DNA of 64,000 bases from Flavisolibacter tropicus (GTDB lineage Bacteria > Bacteroidota > Bacteroidia > Chitinophagales > Chitinophagaceae), in assembly GCF_001644645.1 (NCBI RefSeq), contig NZ_CP011390.1:3220001-3284000 (forward strand), given 5' to 3'. The notes under the pieces are model-generated. The model worked only from the letters and a program-made list of their open reading frames with translations. It was not told the DNA's origin and ran no database searches. Made by a program: the position numbers and the translations under genes. This document shows positions 1 through 9,132 of this stretch, piece by piece (the stretch's first letter is position 1; the number at the start of each line of letters is the position of its first letter).

Positions 1-988
1 TAAACTCACTTACGCCTCCTACCCGCACAGCATCCACCTGTATAAAACCAGCACAGTCCGCCTGCAGGTAATTTTTAAAGATGACCTTATTGGGTACATG
101 TTCACCTAACGCCAGCTTGATTGGCGCAATGGTGTCAGCAAGTGTCATGTGTGCCAGCACATCATCAGGATGAGTAGGCTCTTCTATCCAGTAAGGCTGC
201 ATTGACTGGAGTTCTTTACAAATGCTTAATGCCTGCGGCAAGGTCCATTGCTGGTTAGCATCGAGCATTACTTTTACATCACTACCTGCCACTTCCCGCA
301 CAATATTGGAACGCCGGATGTCTCGCTGCGGATCCGCAGATCCTACTTTCAGCTTCATGGCCGTAAAACCTTCTTCAATTGCTTTTTTACAATTCGCCCG
401 TACTTTTTCATCATCGTAACTAAACCAACCAATGGACGTATCGTACCCGGGATAACCGCTTTCGATAATACCACTCCGCTCCGATTTACTCCCTTGCTTA
501 TCCTGAAGTAGCTGAATAGCCTCTGCCCGGGTTAATTCATCTTCAATATAAGAAAGATCTAGTGTGTTAACGATCTGCTCAGGCGAAAGATCGATTAGCA
601 GTTTCCACAAAGGCACACCTCTTTTCTTAGCCCATAGGTCATAGCAGGCATTGGTAACTGAGGCCAGGGCCAAATGAACAACACCCTTGTGCGGACCCAG
701 CCAGCGGAATTGCTGTTCATTAGATAATTGATTGAATACTTTTCCGAAATGATGCATCAGTTCTTCAATGTCCTTACCTTTTAACTGTTCTGCATAAAAC
801 GCTGCAGCTTTGCAAACAAGATCATTTCCCTCGCCTAGCGTAAAAGCAAAGCCAGTTCCGGTAATACCAGAGTCATCAATAAGTTCTGTTACTGCGTACG
901 AATACACAGGATCCCTGTGAATAGCATCGCTACCGGCACCTGAATCCAACTTAAATCTTCGGTCTTTTATATTAATCGCTGAAATCAT
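1..988 (-). CDS. fucD: L-fuconate dehydratase, enolase superfamily (3' end outside window)
   Basis: The first 329 codons are present; the C-terminus lies beyond the left edge. The enzyme dehydrates L-fuconate to 2-keto-3-deoxy-L-fuconate in the cytoplasm. Reading from the ATG at 988, the enolase-superfamily barrel is visible: a KLK base motif near residue 212, then metal-ligand acids in LDANQQW (D243), YWIEEP (E269) and LGEH (E296), and D319 in QVDAVRVGGVSE. The spacing of these acids matches characterised L-fuconate dehydratase as I remember it. The catalytic His expected about 30 residues further is outside the window. It lies 135 bp downstream of an SDR gene on the same strand, probably as one transcript. 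Fuconate specificity is supported by the fucose operon at 8.5-16.4 kb. Confidence 0.88.
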   Translation of the reverse strand, partial: MISAINIKDRRFKLDSGAGSDAIHRDPVYSYAVTELIDDSGITGTGFAFTLGEGNDLVCKAAAFYAEQLKGKDIEELMHHFGKVFNQLSNEQQFRWLGPHKGVVHLALASVTNACYDLWAKKRGVPLWKLLIDLSPEQIVNTLDLSYIEDELTRAEAIQLLQDKQGSKSERSGIIESGYPGYDTSIGWFSYDDEKVRANCKKAIEEGFTAMKLKVGSADPQRDIRRSNIVREVAGSDVKVMLDANQQWTLPQALSICKELQSMQPYWIEEPTHPDDVLAHMTLADTIAPIKLALGEHVPNKVIFKNYLQADCAGFIQVDAVRVGGVSEF

Positions 989-1123
989 TCAGTTTATATT
1001 TCAGATTAAAAAAGCGGAATGGTTTTCACATTACCATCCATTACTAAAACAATAATGCTTCAATCAGCATTTGGCTGTTAGGTGAACGTATAGGTAAGGG
1101 TGACAGGTTGTTACAAACTCCTT

Positions 1124-1927
1124 TTAGTTCACTTCGTTTCCAACTGGTTCTGCCACAGGCAACACAGATCTATACCCAAGTTCCGCCCCACCACTAATAG
1201 GCAAAATACAGCCGGTGATAAAACGGGCTTTGTCTGACAGCAAGAACACACAGGCGTCAGCAATTACATCGCCCTGCGGACAATAACCTAAAGGATGAAT
1301 ATTATTGAGGTATTCATTGATGAAGGCTGTAGAAGGTTGTTCTTCTGTCCACTTTTGTAAAGTAGGCGTCCATACTCCAGCAGGACTAACAGCATTTACA
1401 CGTACGTGAAACTTTGCATAGTCCAATGCCATAGATTTGGTTAAGGCATTCACAGCACCTTTAGTAGCCGTATAAGCTGCATGTAGCTCCTGCCCTATTT
1501 CACCAACAAGGCTGCTGGTATTTAAAATGCAGCCTCTTGTTTCTTTTAATGCTTTGATGCCATACTTAACTGTATAGTAAATACTTTTCAGATTGACATC
1601 CATCAGGTCATTCCATTCGTCTTCTGTCGTTTCATCAAGGGTTTTAGAAGGGCTTGCAATGCCGGCATTATTATGAATAGCGTCTATTTTACCAAACTGT
1701 GCGATTGCTTTTTGCATGGCCAGACTAACCTGTTCTTCATTGCGCACATCGCAACAAACTCCCAGGTGCTCCGGTCCCAATTCAGCCATAACCTTTGCCA
1801 ATTGCTTTTCACCAATGGCAAGAATGACAAGCTTTGCTCCTTCTGCAGCATATGCCTTTGCACACTCATACCCTATCCCTTCACTACCTCCAGTAAGAAC
1901 GATTACTTTATGATCTAGTTGTTTCAT
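1124..1927 (-). CDS. Short-chain dehydrogenase/reductase, probable sugar dehydrogenase
   Basis: This 267-aa protein is a classical SDR. It has the NAD(P)-binding TGGSEGIG motif at residues 12-19, NNAG near 86-89, a Ser in NTSSL near 136-140 and the catalytic Y152-x3-K156. No signal peptide is seen, so it is cytoplasmic. It is the first gene of a unit ending in L-fuconate dehydratase and has its own copy of the shared PUL promoter 34 bp upstream. This suggests sugar oxidation in the same regulon. Since the other operon already holds an L-fucose dehydrogenase-like SDR and a 2-keto-3-deoxy-fuconate dehydrogenase-like SDR, the substrate of this third one is uncertain. It could be the functional fucose dehydrogenase, because the other candidate lacks the catalytic Lys. 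Confidence 0.85.
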   Translation of the reverse strand: MKQLDHKVIVLTGGSEGIGYECAKAYAAEGAKLVILAIGEKQLAKVMAELGPEHLGVCCDVRNEEQVSLAMQKAIAQFGKIDAIHNNAGIASPSKTLDETTEDEWNDLMDVNLKSIYYTVKYGIKALKETRGCILNTSSLVGEIGQELHAAYTATKGAVNALTKSMALDYAKFHVRVNAVSPAGVWTPTLQKWTEEQPSTAFINEYLNNIHPLGYCPQGDVIADACVFLLSDKARFITGCILPISGGAELGYRSVLPVAEPVGNEVN

Positions 1928-1960
1928 TTACATGTTTAAAATTTTTCATCGCAAGGGCGA

Positions 1961-2017
1961 TAAAAGTAGTTTTGAATGAGAACCGCTTCAATAGACTATA
2001 CCACCATTTTGATGGAG
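1961..2017 (-). promoter_or_regulatory. Shared PUL promoter/operator, copy for SDR-fucD
   Basis: Read on the minus strand: distal half-site TCCATC starts at 2016, proximal half-site GTCTATTG has its TC at 1995-1994 (21 bp later), and the -7-like element TACTTTTA occupies 1968-1961, 28 bp after the G of the proximal site. The -7 element ends 33 bp before the SDR start codon. Same architecture as seven other sites in the window. Confidence 0.75.
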
Positions 2018-2250
2018 ATTCCGATGGCGGGGATTTTACCGTACAAGAACATAAGCAATAGGATATAGCCTTAGCTACTGCAACTCATTCTAAAGCATAG
2101 AGAATGAATAGCATTGAACAATGGCCCTTCAAAAAGCTACACTGCCTATTTTAAACTATCTGTCTGTAACCTTCCATCGCACGCTGTACTTTAGAACACG
2201 GCTCGCAAGTATTATTTTATGATTCAAACAGTTATAAAATAGCATAATAG

Positions 2251-2305
2251 TCCATTATTTTCATAGCATCGTCTATTTGCCAAGCTCAGTTAAAAACTAG
2301 CTTTC
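2251..2305 (+). promoter_or_regulatory. Shared PUL promoter/operator, copy for GH38-GH2
   Basis: AGTCCATTA (TC at 2251-2252) and CGTCTATTTG (TC at 2272-2273) are direct half-sites exactly 21 bp apart. TAGCTTTC at 2298-2305 sits 27 bp after the G of the second site and fits TAnnTTTx. This would give a leader of about 190 nt before the GH38-like gene at 2497. Confidence 0.65.
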
Positions 2306-2496
2306 CGCAATTAGCCAGTCGCCATTTCTTGACTTAATTCAGGAGAGTTTTCATAACGGCCGGCCTTTTGTTTTTATCATTCAAAAGCCGCATGCATTGT
2401 AATTAATTTAGTCAAGGGAATGCAATGGAAGACAGAGTACTTGCTTAACTGATTTCAAACTGTCCATAAACAGACATCTATAATAAATAATGAATT

Positions 2497-5400
2497 ATGC
2501 TGCCCAACAACGTTTTCAAAACGATTAAACACAGCTTTTTAGTTTTCACAGCCTTCCTGTTTACACAACAAACAACGGCACAAAAGTCAGTACCTTACTT
2601 TGGCGAAATAAAGTGGATTAATGGCTATGCAAAAGAAATTACTGGCGAAAACATTGGCTATTTCTCCGCTTACCCCGATTATGCCACCGTTGCATTATTA
2701 ACCCGCTGTACCGATGGTAATAAAGTGATTGAATGGGAAACAGCACCGGTACCCAAAAACATAAAGGGGAATTATGTATACTTCAGTTGGGTGGCAGCAC
2801 ACTCTTCAGGAACCAGTAAAGGGGACCGGAATTTTGACTTATACGTGAATGATCATAAAGTCCTAACCTTTACCACTACACCCAACCATCAAAATCCTAA
2901 CTGGAGTTTTGCAGCAACCGACAGCTCAAGAATTGTTTTTCAGCAAACAAAAAGAGACGCAGCGAATGATGCACATGGGCTGGCTTTCTTGCGTTTGCCT
3001 GTAAGCAAGCTTAAGCCAGGTGAACCGGTTAAAATTAAAGTTGTTGGACAAGCCCAAAACAGCAATGACTGGTACATGACCTTTAAGTTTTCTTTTGAAG
3101 AGAAAGTGGAGGTAGCACCAGTACCCTTTATGCTTAAAAGCGGAAAACAACCTGTTGTTTTAACGGCACTTCATTTTGGAAAAGACCAACACCTCCAAGT
3201 AAAGGTCAACCGCAAAGGAAATCACTCATTTCTCATAAAGGATGGTGTCAACACATTTGACATACCAGTAAATGCTGTTCAGAAAAACGACAGTGTGTTC
3301 ATCCAGGTTTCGGCAGGTAAAAACGTGATGGTAAGCAAGTATGTTCTTCTAAAACCAGTGGTTCATCGGGAGCTGCATTTCATTCATCATTCACATACGG
3401 ATATTGGTTACTCGCATTTGCAACCGGAAGTTTTAAAAATCCATATAAAAAACATTGACGATGCCTTACACATGATCGATGCGACAAAGAACCTGGCAAA
3501 GGAAGCAAGGTTTAAATGGAATATCGAATCGTTGTGGGCGGTAGAAAATTATTTAAAACAGGCAAGCCCGGCACAAACGGAAAGATTTATCAACGCAGTA
3601 AAAGAAGGAAGTATTTGCTTATCGGGCTTGTATGCAAATATACTTACAGGACTCAGCCAACCGGAAGAGGTTTTTCATTATACCGATTATGCGGAACAAT
3701 TACGCAAACAATACGGAGTGAAGATCAACAGTGCTATGATATCTGATATTCCCGGATATGCCTGGACAACAGTAACCGGCTTAGCAAAAGGAAGCATTCG
3801 ATATTTTTCAAGTGGCCCTAATTTCCTGGGCGAAACCCACCCTTATGGTGGTGACAGGGTTGGCCATTTTGTAAAAACCTGGGGCGACAAACCGGTATGG
3901 TGGGCGTCGCCCTCAGGTGAAGAAAAGGTTTTATTCTGGACGGCAGGAAAAGGTTATTCTTCCTGGCACGGAACACCTGTTGGCGGCGTATTTGATAAGG
4001 GTGCTAAAAAAATTGCAGCCTATCTGAATGAACTAACCGACAAGAACTATCCGTATGAAATGGTACAATGGAGATATAATATTGTTTCCGACAACGGACC
4101 AATTGATCCCAGTATTTCTGATTTTGTAGACCAATGGAATAAAAAATACGCGTCACCCAAAATTGTATTGAACACAACAGACAAACTTTTTGAAGCGTTT
4201 GAGCAAAAATATGGCAACAGCCTACCTGTAGTAAAAGGCGACATTACACCCTATTGGGAAGATGGTGCTATCTCTACCGCTTATGAAGAAGGTAAGAACA
4301 GGGTAAACAGCTTGCGCTTACAACAATTAACAACCTTGTACGCTATACTGGATGCAAAGAAATACCAACCATCCAGCTTTTATGAAGCATGGAAAAATAT
4401 ACTTCTATTTCATGAACATACCTGGGGAGCCTACAACAGCATTACCGATCCTGATATTCCATTTGTAACAGAACAATGGCAAATTAAAAAACAATTCATG
4501 CTGGATGGGGATAAGCAGATTAATGAGTTGGAGAAAAATCTATTAGCCCCTCTCACCGACTCTCTATCAAAACGCATAGCGGTAGTCAACACCTCTTCAT
4601 GGGCCAGAAGCGGAATGGTAACAATTCCAGCCACTATAAATGGCAAATCAGTAAGAGACGCAGTGGGCAAAAAATGGCCACTTCAAAAATTAAGCAACGG
4701 TACATATGTATTCATGGCCAACCAGGTACCAGCACTTGGAGCAGCTGTTTATACAATAACAAATGAGGAAGCGGATGCAATAAAAAACAACTTCACTGTT
4801 ACAAATAATGCTGTGGCAAATGATAAGATACGAATGGAGTGGGATCAGCAGGGAAGTATTACCAACCTAACGGAAAACGGCAGCTTCAATTTTGCAGGTT
4901 CTTTTAATAAACAGGGTTTGAATAGCTATTGGTATGTTCCAGGTTTTAATCCAACGGATGCTCTTACCAACAGCCATGTGCAGGTAAAAGTATTGGAAAA
5001 CGGTCCGTTGGTCCTTTCTCTTGTACTACTTAGCGATGCACCCGGCGCCAACCGCTTAGAACGGAAAATAACATTGTATGCAGGAAGTAACGAGGTGATG
5101 ATTGATAACCTTATTGATAAAAAAGCCGTTCGTCAAAAGGAAGGTGTACATTTTGGGTTCCCCCTTCATCCATCATTGAATAAAGTAACCCTGGATGCTG
5201 GGTACGGATCAATGCAATACTTGGCCAACCAGTTGCCGGGCTCCAATATGGATTATTTATACAGCCGCCGGTGGCTAGATGTTTCAACGGCAGATAAAGG
5301 AATACAATGGATGTTGCTGGAAGCGCCCTTGGTTGAACCAGGCGCTATCATAGATGAACGCCAAACCATTAATCAAACGCATAAGGAATGGAAAAAAACA

Positions 5401-5844
5401 GGAAGTCCTACAGCTACATGGTTTAGCTATGTAATGAACAATTATTGGCACACCAACTATAAAGCCGATCAGGATGGTGTGAGTCATTTCCGCTATGCAT
5501 TGAAACCCCATGGCCCATTCAGTTATACTGAAACAGAAAAAGCAGGCGCTTCCTTCAGTCAGCCATTGCTGGCATTGCCTGTTAAAGAACAGGTAACATT
5601 CGCAGACGGATTGTTTGATCTATCGAATAACCGCATTGTTGTTACCAGCCTAACACCACAGGAAGATGGAAGTATTGTAATCAGGCTTTATAATCCTGAA
5701 GCATCTACTGAGCAAACCAATTTCCTGTGGAAAAAAATGCGACCATCACAAGTGATCCACCTTGGAACTGGAAAAAAATTCTCTGTTAATGAACCAATCA
5801 CCCTGGCAGGAATGGGGGTAATGGAATTTAAAATTACCCAATAA
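2497..5844 (+). CDS. GH38-family alpha-mannosidase-like secreted glycosidase
   Basis: The 1,115-aa protein has an N-terminal signal sequence (about residues 1-28, ending QQTTAQ) and acts outside the cytoplasm. GH38 hallmarks are present: HSHTDIGYS near residue 297, giving the zinc-binding His and Asp; SDIPGYAW near 416, with the Asp that serves as nucleophile and metal ligand in the family; and FHEHTWGAYNS near 637, with the third metal-binding His. About 290 residues of beta-rich sequence precede the catalytic domain and a large beta-sandwich follows, as is usual for the clan. It is followed 34 bp later by a GH2 gene and preceded by a shared PUL promoter. Alpha-mannosidase activity is inferred from family; this sub-branch is divergent from Golgi/lysosomal enzymes, so the sugar specificity is less certain. 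Confidence 0.82.
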   Translation: MLPNNVFKTIKHSFLVFTAFLFTQQTTAQKSVPYFGEIKWINGYAKEITGENIGYFSAYPDYATVALLTRCTDGNKVIEWETAPVPKNIKGNYVYFSWVAAHSSGTSKGDRNFDLYVNDHKVLTFTTTPNHQNPNWSFAATDSSRIVFQQTKRDAANDAHGLAFLRLPVSKLKPGEPVKIKVVGQAQNSNDWYMTFKFSFEEKVEVAPVPFMLKSGKQPVVLTALHFGKDQHLQVKVNRKGNHSFLIKDGVNTFDIPVNAVQKNDSVFIQVSAGKNVMVSKYVLLKPVVHRELHFIHHSHTDIGYSHLQPEVLKIHIKNIDDALHMIDATKNLAKEARFKWNIESLWAVENYLKQASPAQTERFINAVKEGSICLSGLYANILTGLSQPEEVFHYTDYAEQLRKQYGVKINSAMISDIPGYAWTTVTGLAKGSIRYFSSGPNFLGETHPYGGDRVGHFVKTWGDKPVWWASPSGEEKVLFWTAGKGYSSWHGTPVGGVFDKGAKKIAAYLNELTDKNYPYEMVQWRYNIVSDNGPIDPSISDFVDQWNKKYASPKIVLNTTDKLFEAFEQKYGNSLPVVKGDITPYWEDGAISTAYEEGKNRVNSLRLQQLTTLYAILDAKKYQPSSFYEAWKNILLFHEHTWGAYNSITDPDIPFVTEQWQIKKQFMLDGDKQINELEKNLLAPLTDSLSKRIAVVNTSSWARSGMVTIPATINGKSVRDAVGKKWPLQKLSNGTYVFMANQVPALGAAVYTITNEEADAIKNNFTVTNNAVANDKIRMEWDQQGSITNLTENGSFNFAGSFNKQGLNSYWYVPGFNPTDALTNSHVQVKVLENGPLVLSLVLLSDAPGANRLERKITLYAGSNEVMIDNLIDKKAVRQKEGVHFGFPLHPSLNKVTLDAGYGSMQYLANQLPGSNMDYLYSRRWLDVSTADKGIQWMLLEAPLVEPGAIIDERQTINQTHKEWKKTGSPTATWFSYVMNNYWHTNYKADQDGVSHFRYALKPHGPFSYTETEKAGASFSQPLLALPVKEQVTFADGLFDLSNNRIVVTSLTPQEDGSIVIRLYNPEASTEQTNFLWKKMRPSQVIHLGTGKKFSVNEPITLAGMGVMEFKITQ

Positions 5845-5878
5845 CAAAAACGTATATAAATAAGAACAAGCTAAAAAA

Positions 5879-8428
5879 ATGAATTATCAACGATCGCTTT
5901 TAGGTTGCATACTATTGATCTTACTCTTTGTTACAACAGGATATAATTATGTGTCTGCACAAAGCCGACCCATTAAAAGAATGGGAGCCGCGAATACGGT
6001 TTCTTTTGATGATGGATGGCTGTTTGCCCGCTATGGTTTACAAGCCGATGGCTCCAAAATAGAAGAACCGGCAGGTTTGGAAACAACTAGTCTCAACGAT
6101 GGTACCTGGCAGCCGTTAACATTACCGCACGACTGGGCCATTACCGGCCCCTTCCGGATTGAATTAGATGGCGCTACAGGCAAGTTGCCCTGGAAAGGAA
6201 TAGGCTGGTACAGGAAACATTTTGTAGTGCCTGCAACAGATGCCGGCAAACAAATCTTTGTCGATTTTGATGGAGCAATGGCCAATGCAAAGATTTGGCT
6301 CAATGGAAAATATGTTGGTACCTGGCCGTATGGCTATACTTCGTTCCGCATGGATCTAACGCCCTTTATTCAACCCGGTAAAGAAAATGTCTTAGCCGTT
6401 CGTCTGGATACGGAAAACTGGGATTCCAGATGGTATCCAGGCGCTGGTATTTACCGTCATGTATGGTTAGTAAAAACAAACCCGGTGCATGTGGATCATT
6501 GGGGCACTTTTATTACCACGCCTCAAATCACAGACAAGAGTGCCTTGGTAAACATTGCGGTTACCGTGCGCAACCAATCGGAAAAAGCAATAACAGCAAA
6601 CGTACTGACTACTTTGTTTGAATTGGATGCTACCAACAGGCCAACCAAAAAAGTGGCCGTAATGAAAGAAACTGTGGTGGAGGTGAACGGCAGTGAAAAT
6701 AAAATGGCCGAATCACAGGTAAATGTTGCCAATCCCAAGCTTTGGAATATTGAAACACCTAACAGGTATGTAGCACAAACGACGATCAGCATTAACGGTA
6801 AAATCATTGATACCTACCATACACCATTTGGTATTCGCACATTGGAGTTTACTGCCCGCAATGGTTTTTTATTAAATGGTAAACGGGTGGAGATAAAAGG
6901 CACATGTAACCATCATGACCTGGGTGCATTGGGAGCCGCATTTAATTTGAGCGCCTTAACCCGTCAGTTGAAAATGCTGAAGGAAATGGGCTGTAATTCA
7001 TTGCGTACGTCTCATAATCCACCGGCACCAGAATTACTGGAACTGGCAGATAAAATGGGCTTCCTGGTTTGGGATGAAGCGTTCGATGCGTGGAAAACTG
7101 GAAAACGTAAAAATGATTACAACAAATTATTTGATCATTGGCATGAAAAAGATCTAACGGCCTTGGTCCACCGCGACCGCAACCACCCTTCCGTATTCAT
7201 CTGGTCCATTGGCAATGAAGTCAATGAACAGCAAAATGTAGAACTCACCAAACACTTAGTAGATATTGTACACCGGGAAGATCCTACGCGCCCGGTTTCC
7301 AATGGCTATAATGACCCGAATGGTGGCCGCAAGTCAGGCGCCGCCGTAGCCCTCGATATCATGGGCGTAAATTATTTTTTTGGTCAGCAAGCCAAATGGG
7401 ATGCAGATCCTCGTTATACCAACAAGCCCACCATTGGTAGTGAAACCTCTTCCTGCGTTACTTCCCGTGGTGAATATTTCTTTGGAAATAACGACTATCA
7501 AAACTGGCAAATATCATCGTATGATTATGCAAAGCCGGGTTGGGGTTGTTCACCAGACGAACAGTTCAAAACCAATGCAACATATCCGCACCTGCTAGGT
7601 GAATATGTATGGACGGGCTTTGATTATTTGGGAGAACCGACGCCTTACAATTCAGATGAAACCAACCTGCTCAACTTCCGGACGGACTCCTCTAAAAAAG
7701 AGGAATTGGAAAAACAGTTGGAGTTATTGCGTCAAAAGAACCCACCATCAAGAAGCAGTTATTTTGGTATTATTGATTTAGCTGGATTTCCCAAAGACCG
7801 TTTTTATAGTTATCAATCGCAATGGCGTCCCGATTTTCCTGTAGCACATATTTTCCCTCACTGGAACTGGCCCGAAAGAATGGACTCCTTCACACCTGTG
7901 CATGTGTACACTTCAGGCGATGAAGCCGAACTGTTTTTAAATGGCAAAAGCCTGGGGCGCAAAACCAAGGAGGCCGGAAAAGATTTTCGCTTAATTTGGG
8001 ATGATGTAAAATATACACCGGGTGAGCTGAAAGTGATCTGTTATAAAAGCGGAAAGCAGTGGGCAACAGATAAGGTAAAAACAACAGGCGAAATGGCAAA
8101 GCTTGCACTTTCCGCTAATCGTTCTGTGATCCATTCACAGGATAATGAATTATGCTTTATTACGGTGAAAGTAACAGACACTGAAGGATTAATGGTGCCA
8201 CGTTCCCACCCTGTTATTCATTTCTCTGTAGAAGGAGCAGGAGAAATAATGGCAACTGATAATGGTGACGCCACCAGTTTTGTACCCTTTCAAAGCCATG
8301 ACCGCCCAGCGTTTAACGGAATGGCATTAGTGATAGTAAAAGCAAAAAAAGGAGCTAAAGGGCCTATTACGATTAAGGCTGAAAGCAAAGGCTTAACTAC
8401 AGGAACAACAAAGATCCAGGTTCAATAA
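5879..8428 (+). CDS. GH2 beta-galactosidase-type glycosidase
   Basis: The 849-aa protein has a signal peptide of about 28 residues ending VSAQS. The GH2 domain order is visible: an N-terminal jelly-roll sugar-binding domain (about 40-200), an Ig-like domain, the TIM barrel (about 315-600) and C-terminal beta domains with the HVYTSGDEAELFLNGKSLG stretch common in Bacteroidota GH2 enzymes. The acid/base Glu is in WSIGNEVNEQ (about E447) and the nucleophile in GSETSS (about E522). RTSHNPP in the barrel is also typical. It sits 34 bp behind the GH38-like gene, so the two are probably co-transcribed, and a strong hairpin follows. Beta-galactosidase is the likeliest activity, but other exo-beta-glycosidase activities occur in this family. 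Confidence 0.88.
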   Translation: MNYQRSLLGCILLILLFVTTGYNYVSAQSRPIKRMGAANTVSFDDGWLFARYGLQADGSKIEEPAGLETTSLNDGTWQPLTLPHDWAITGPFRIELDGATGKLPWKGIGWYRKHFVVPATDAGKQIFVDFDGAMANAKIWLNGKYVGTWPYGYTSFRMDLTPFIQPGKENVLAVRLDTENWDSRWYPGAGIYRHVWLVKTNPVHVDHWGTFITTPQITDKSALVNIAVTVRNQSEKAITANVLTTLFELDATNRPTKKVAVMKETVVEVNGSENKMAESQVNVANPKLWNIETPNRYVAQTTISINGKIIDTYHTPFGIRTLEFTARNGFLLNGKRVEIKGTCNHHDLGALGAAFNLSALTRQLKMLKEMGCNSLRTSHNPPAPELLELADKMGFLVWDEAFDAWKTGKRKNDYNKLFDHWHEKDLTALVHRDRNHPSVFIWSIGNEVNEQQNVELTKHLVDIVHREDPTRPVSNGYNDPNGGRKSGAAVALDIMGVNYFFGQQAKWDADPRYTNKPTIGSETSSCVTSRGEYFFGNNDYQNWQISSYDYAKPGWGCSPDEQFKTNATYPHLLGEYVWTGFDYLGEPTPYNSDETNLLNFRTDSSKKEELEKQLELLRQKNPPSRSSYFGIIDLAGFPKDRFYSYQSQWRPDFPVAHIFPHWNWPERMDSFTPVHVYTSGDEAELFLNGKSLGRKTKEAGKDFRLIWDDVKYTPGELKVICYKSGKQWATDKVKTTGEMAKLALSANRSVIHSQDNELCFITVKVTDTEGLMVPRSHPVIHFSVEGAGEIMATDNGDATSFVPFQSHDRPAFNGMALVIVKAKKGAKGPITIKAESKGLTTGTTKIQVQ

Positions 8429-8440
8429 TAAATTGTGCGG

Positions 8441-8469
8441 AGGCAGTGACTCAGAAAAAGTCACTGCCT
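8441..8469. terminator. Bidirectional terminator between convergent GH2 and lutC
   Basis: A perfect 11-bp inverted repeat, AGGCAGTGACT / AGTCACTGCCT, with a 7-nt loop lies between the stop codons of the two convergent units. Confidence 0.85.
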
Positions 8470-8526
8470 TTCTTCATGAATTTTCCTAACAACAGGCAGC
8501 TCAATCTTTTTAATTCCCAATAAGAT

Positions 8527-9132
8527 TTACGGTTTATTGGAACTGCTTTCTATTATAAATACCTCCAGGCTCAAAGGCCCATGAGCACCAATTACCAGAG
8601 ATTGTTCAATATCCGCAGTTTTTGAAGGACCGGCAATAAATACACCGTAGCCGTCTATGTCTATTGCATTTTTTTCATAGGCATCATGCATGTCAACAAC
8701 AAGATCTTCTTCTGTAACCACAATTATCAAATGCTGACAAAGAAATGGTAACGAGCGATTACCAATGTTTTTTTCTGTCACCCAAATAGCACCATTTTCT
8801 GCTATAGCAACACTGCCTCTTACAATAAAAATTGCTGTACTCGCCAAGGTTCTGGCATCTGCGTTTACAAAGTCAATGATATTGAAGCCCCGCAATTCGC
8901 TCACTGCATTAATGATGCAGGGATACTTGCTTCCTGCTTCCTGTATGTAGGCATCTATCTGTTCAACGCCACCTACTTTCCTGCAACGCCCTCCAATAGC
9001 AGCAAGTGTTTGACTAAACTTAGCCAATAGATCTTCCTGTTTACATTCACCAAAATTCAGAGAAGGTAAATGCTTGTTCTCTAGCTCACACCCTCTGATA
9101 GCTTTCAGTATTTTCTCGCGACTACTTATCAT
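8527..9132 (-). CDS. lutC: Lactate utilization protein C (LUD domain)
   Basis: This 201-aa protein is the small LUD-domain subunit of the LutABC (LldEFG) complex, which oxidises L-lactate to pyruvate. The core region FIVRGSVAIAENGAIWVTE (about residues 102-120) and the C-terminal FIAGPSKTADIEQSLVIGAHG are typical. It is the last gene of the fucose-lactate operon and overlaps the lutB stop by 4 bp, so translation is probably coupled. Lactate is an end product of the fucose pathway encoded just upstream, which explains its place here. Confidence 0.92.
   Translation of the reverse strand: MISSREKILKAIRGCELENKHLPSLNFGECKQEDLLAKFSQTLAAIGGRCRKVGGVEQIDAYIQEAGSKYPCIINAVSELRGFNIIDFVNADARTLASTAIFIVRGSVAIAENGAIWVTEKNIGNRSLPFLCQHLIIVVTEEDLVVDMHDAYEKNAIDIDGYGVFIAGPSKTADIEQSLVIGAHGPLSLEVFIIESSSNKP

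Larger units (their letters stand above)
1928..2496. other. Divergent regulatory region between SDR-fucD and GH38-GH2
   Basis: The 569-bp gap holds no convincing gene. It carries two promoter copies of the shared type pointing outward, one at 1961-2017 (minus) and one at 2251-2305 (plus). The remainder is AT-rich with no other pattern that I can support. Confidence 0.6.
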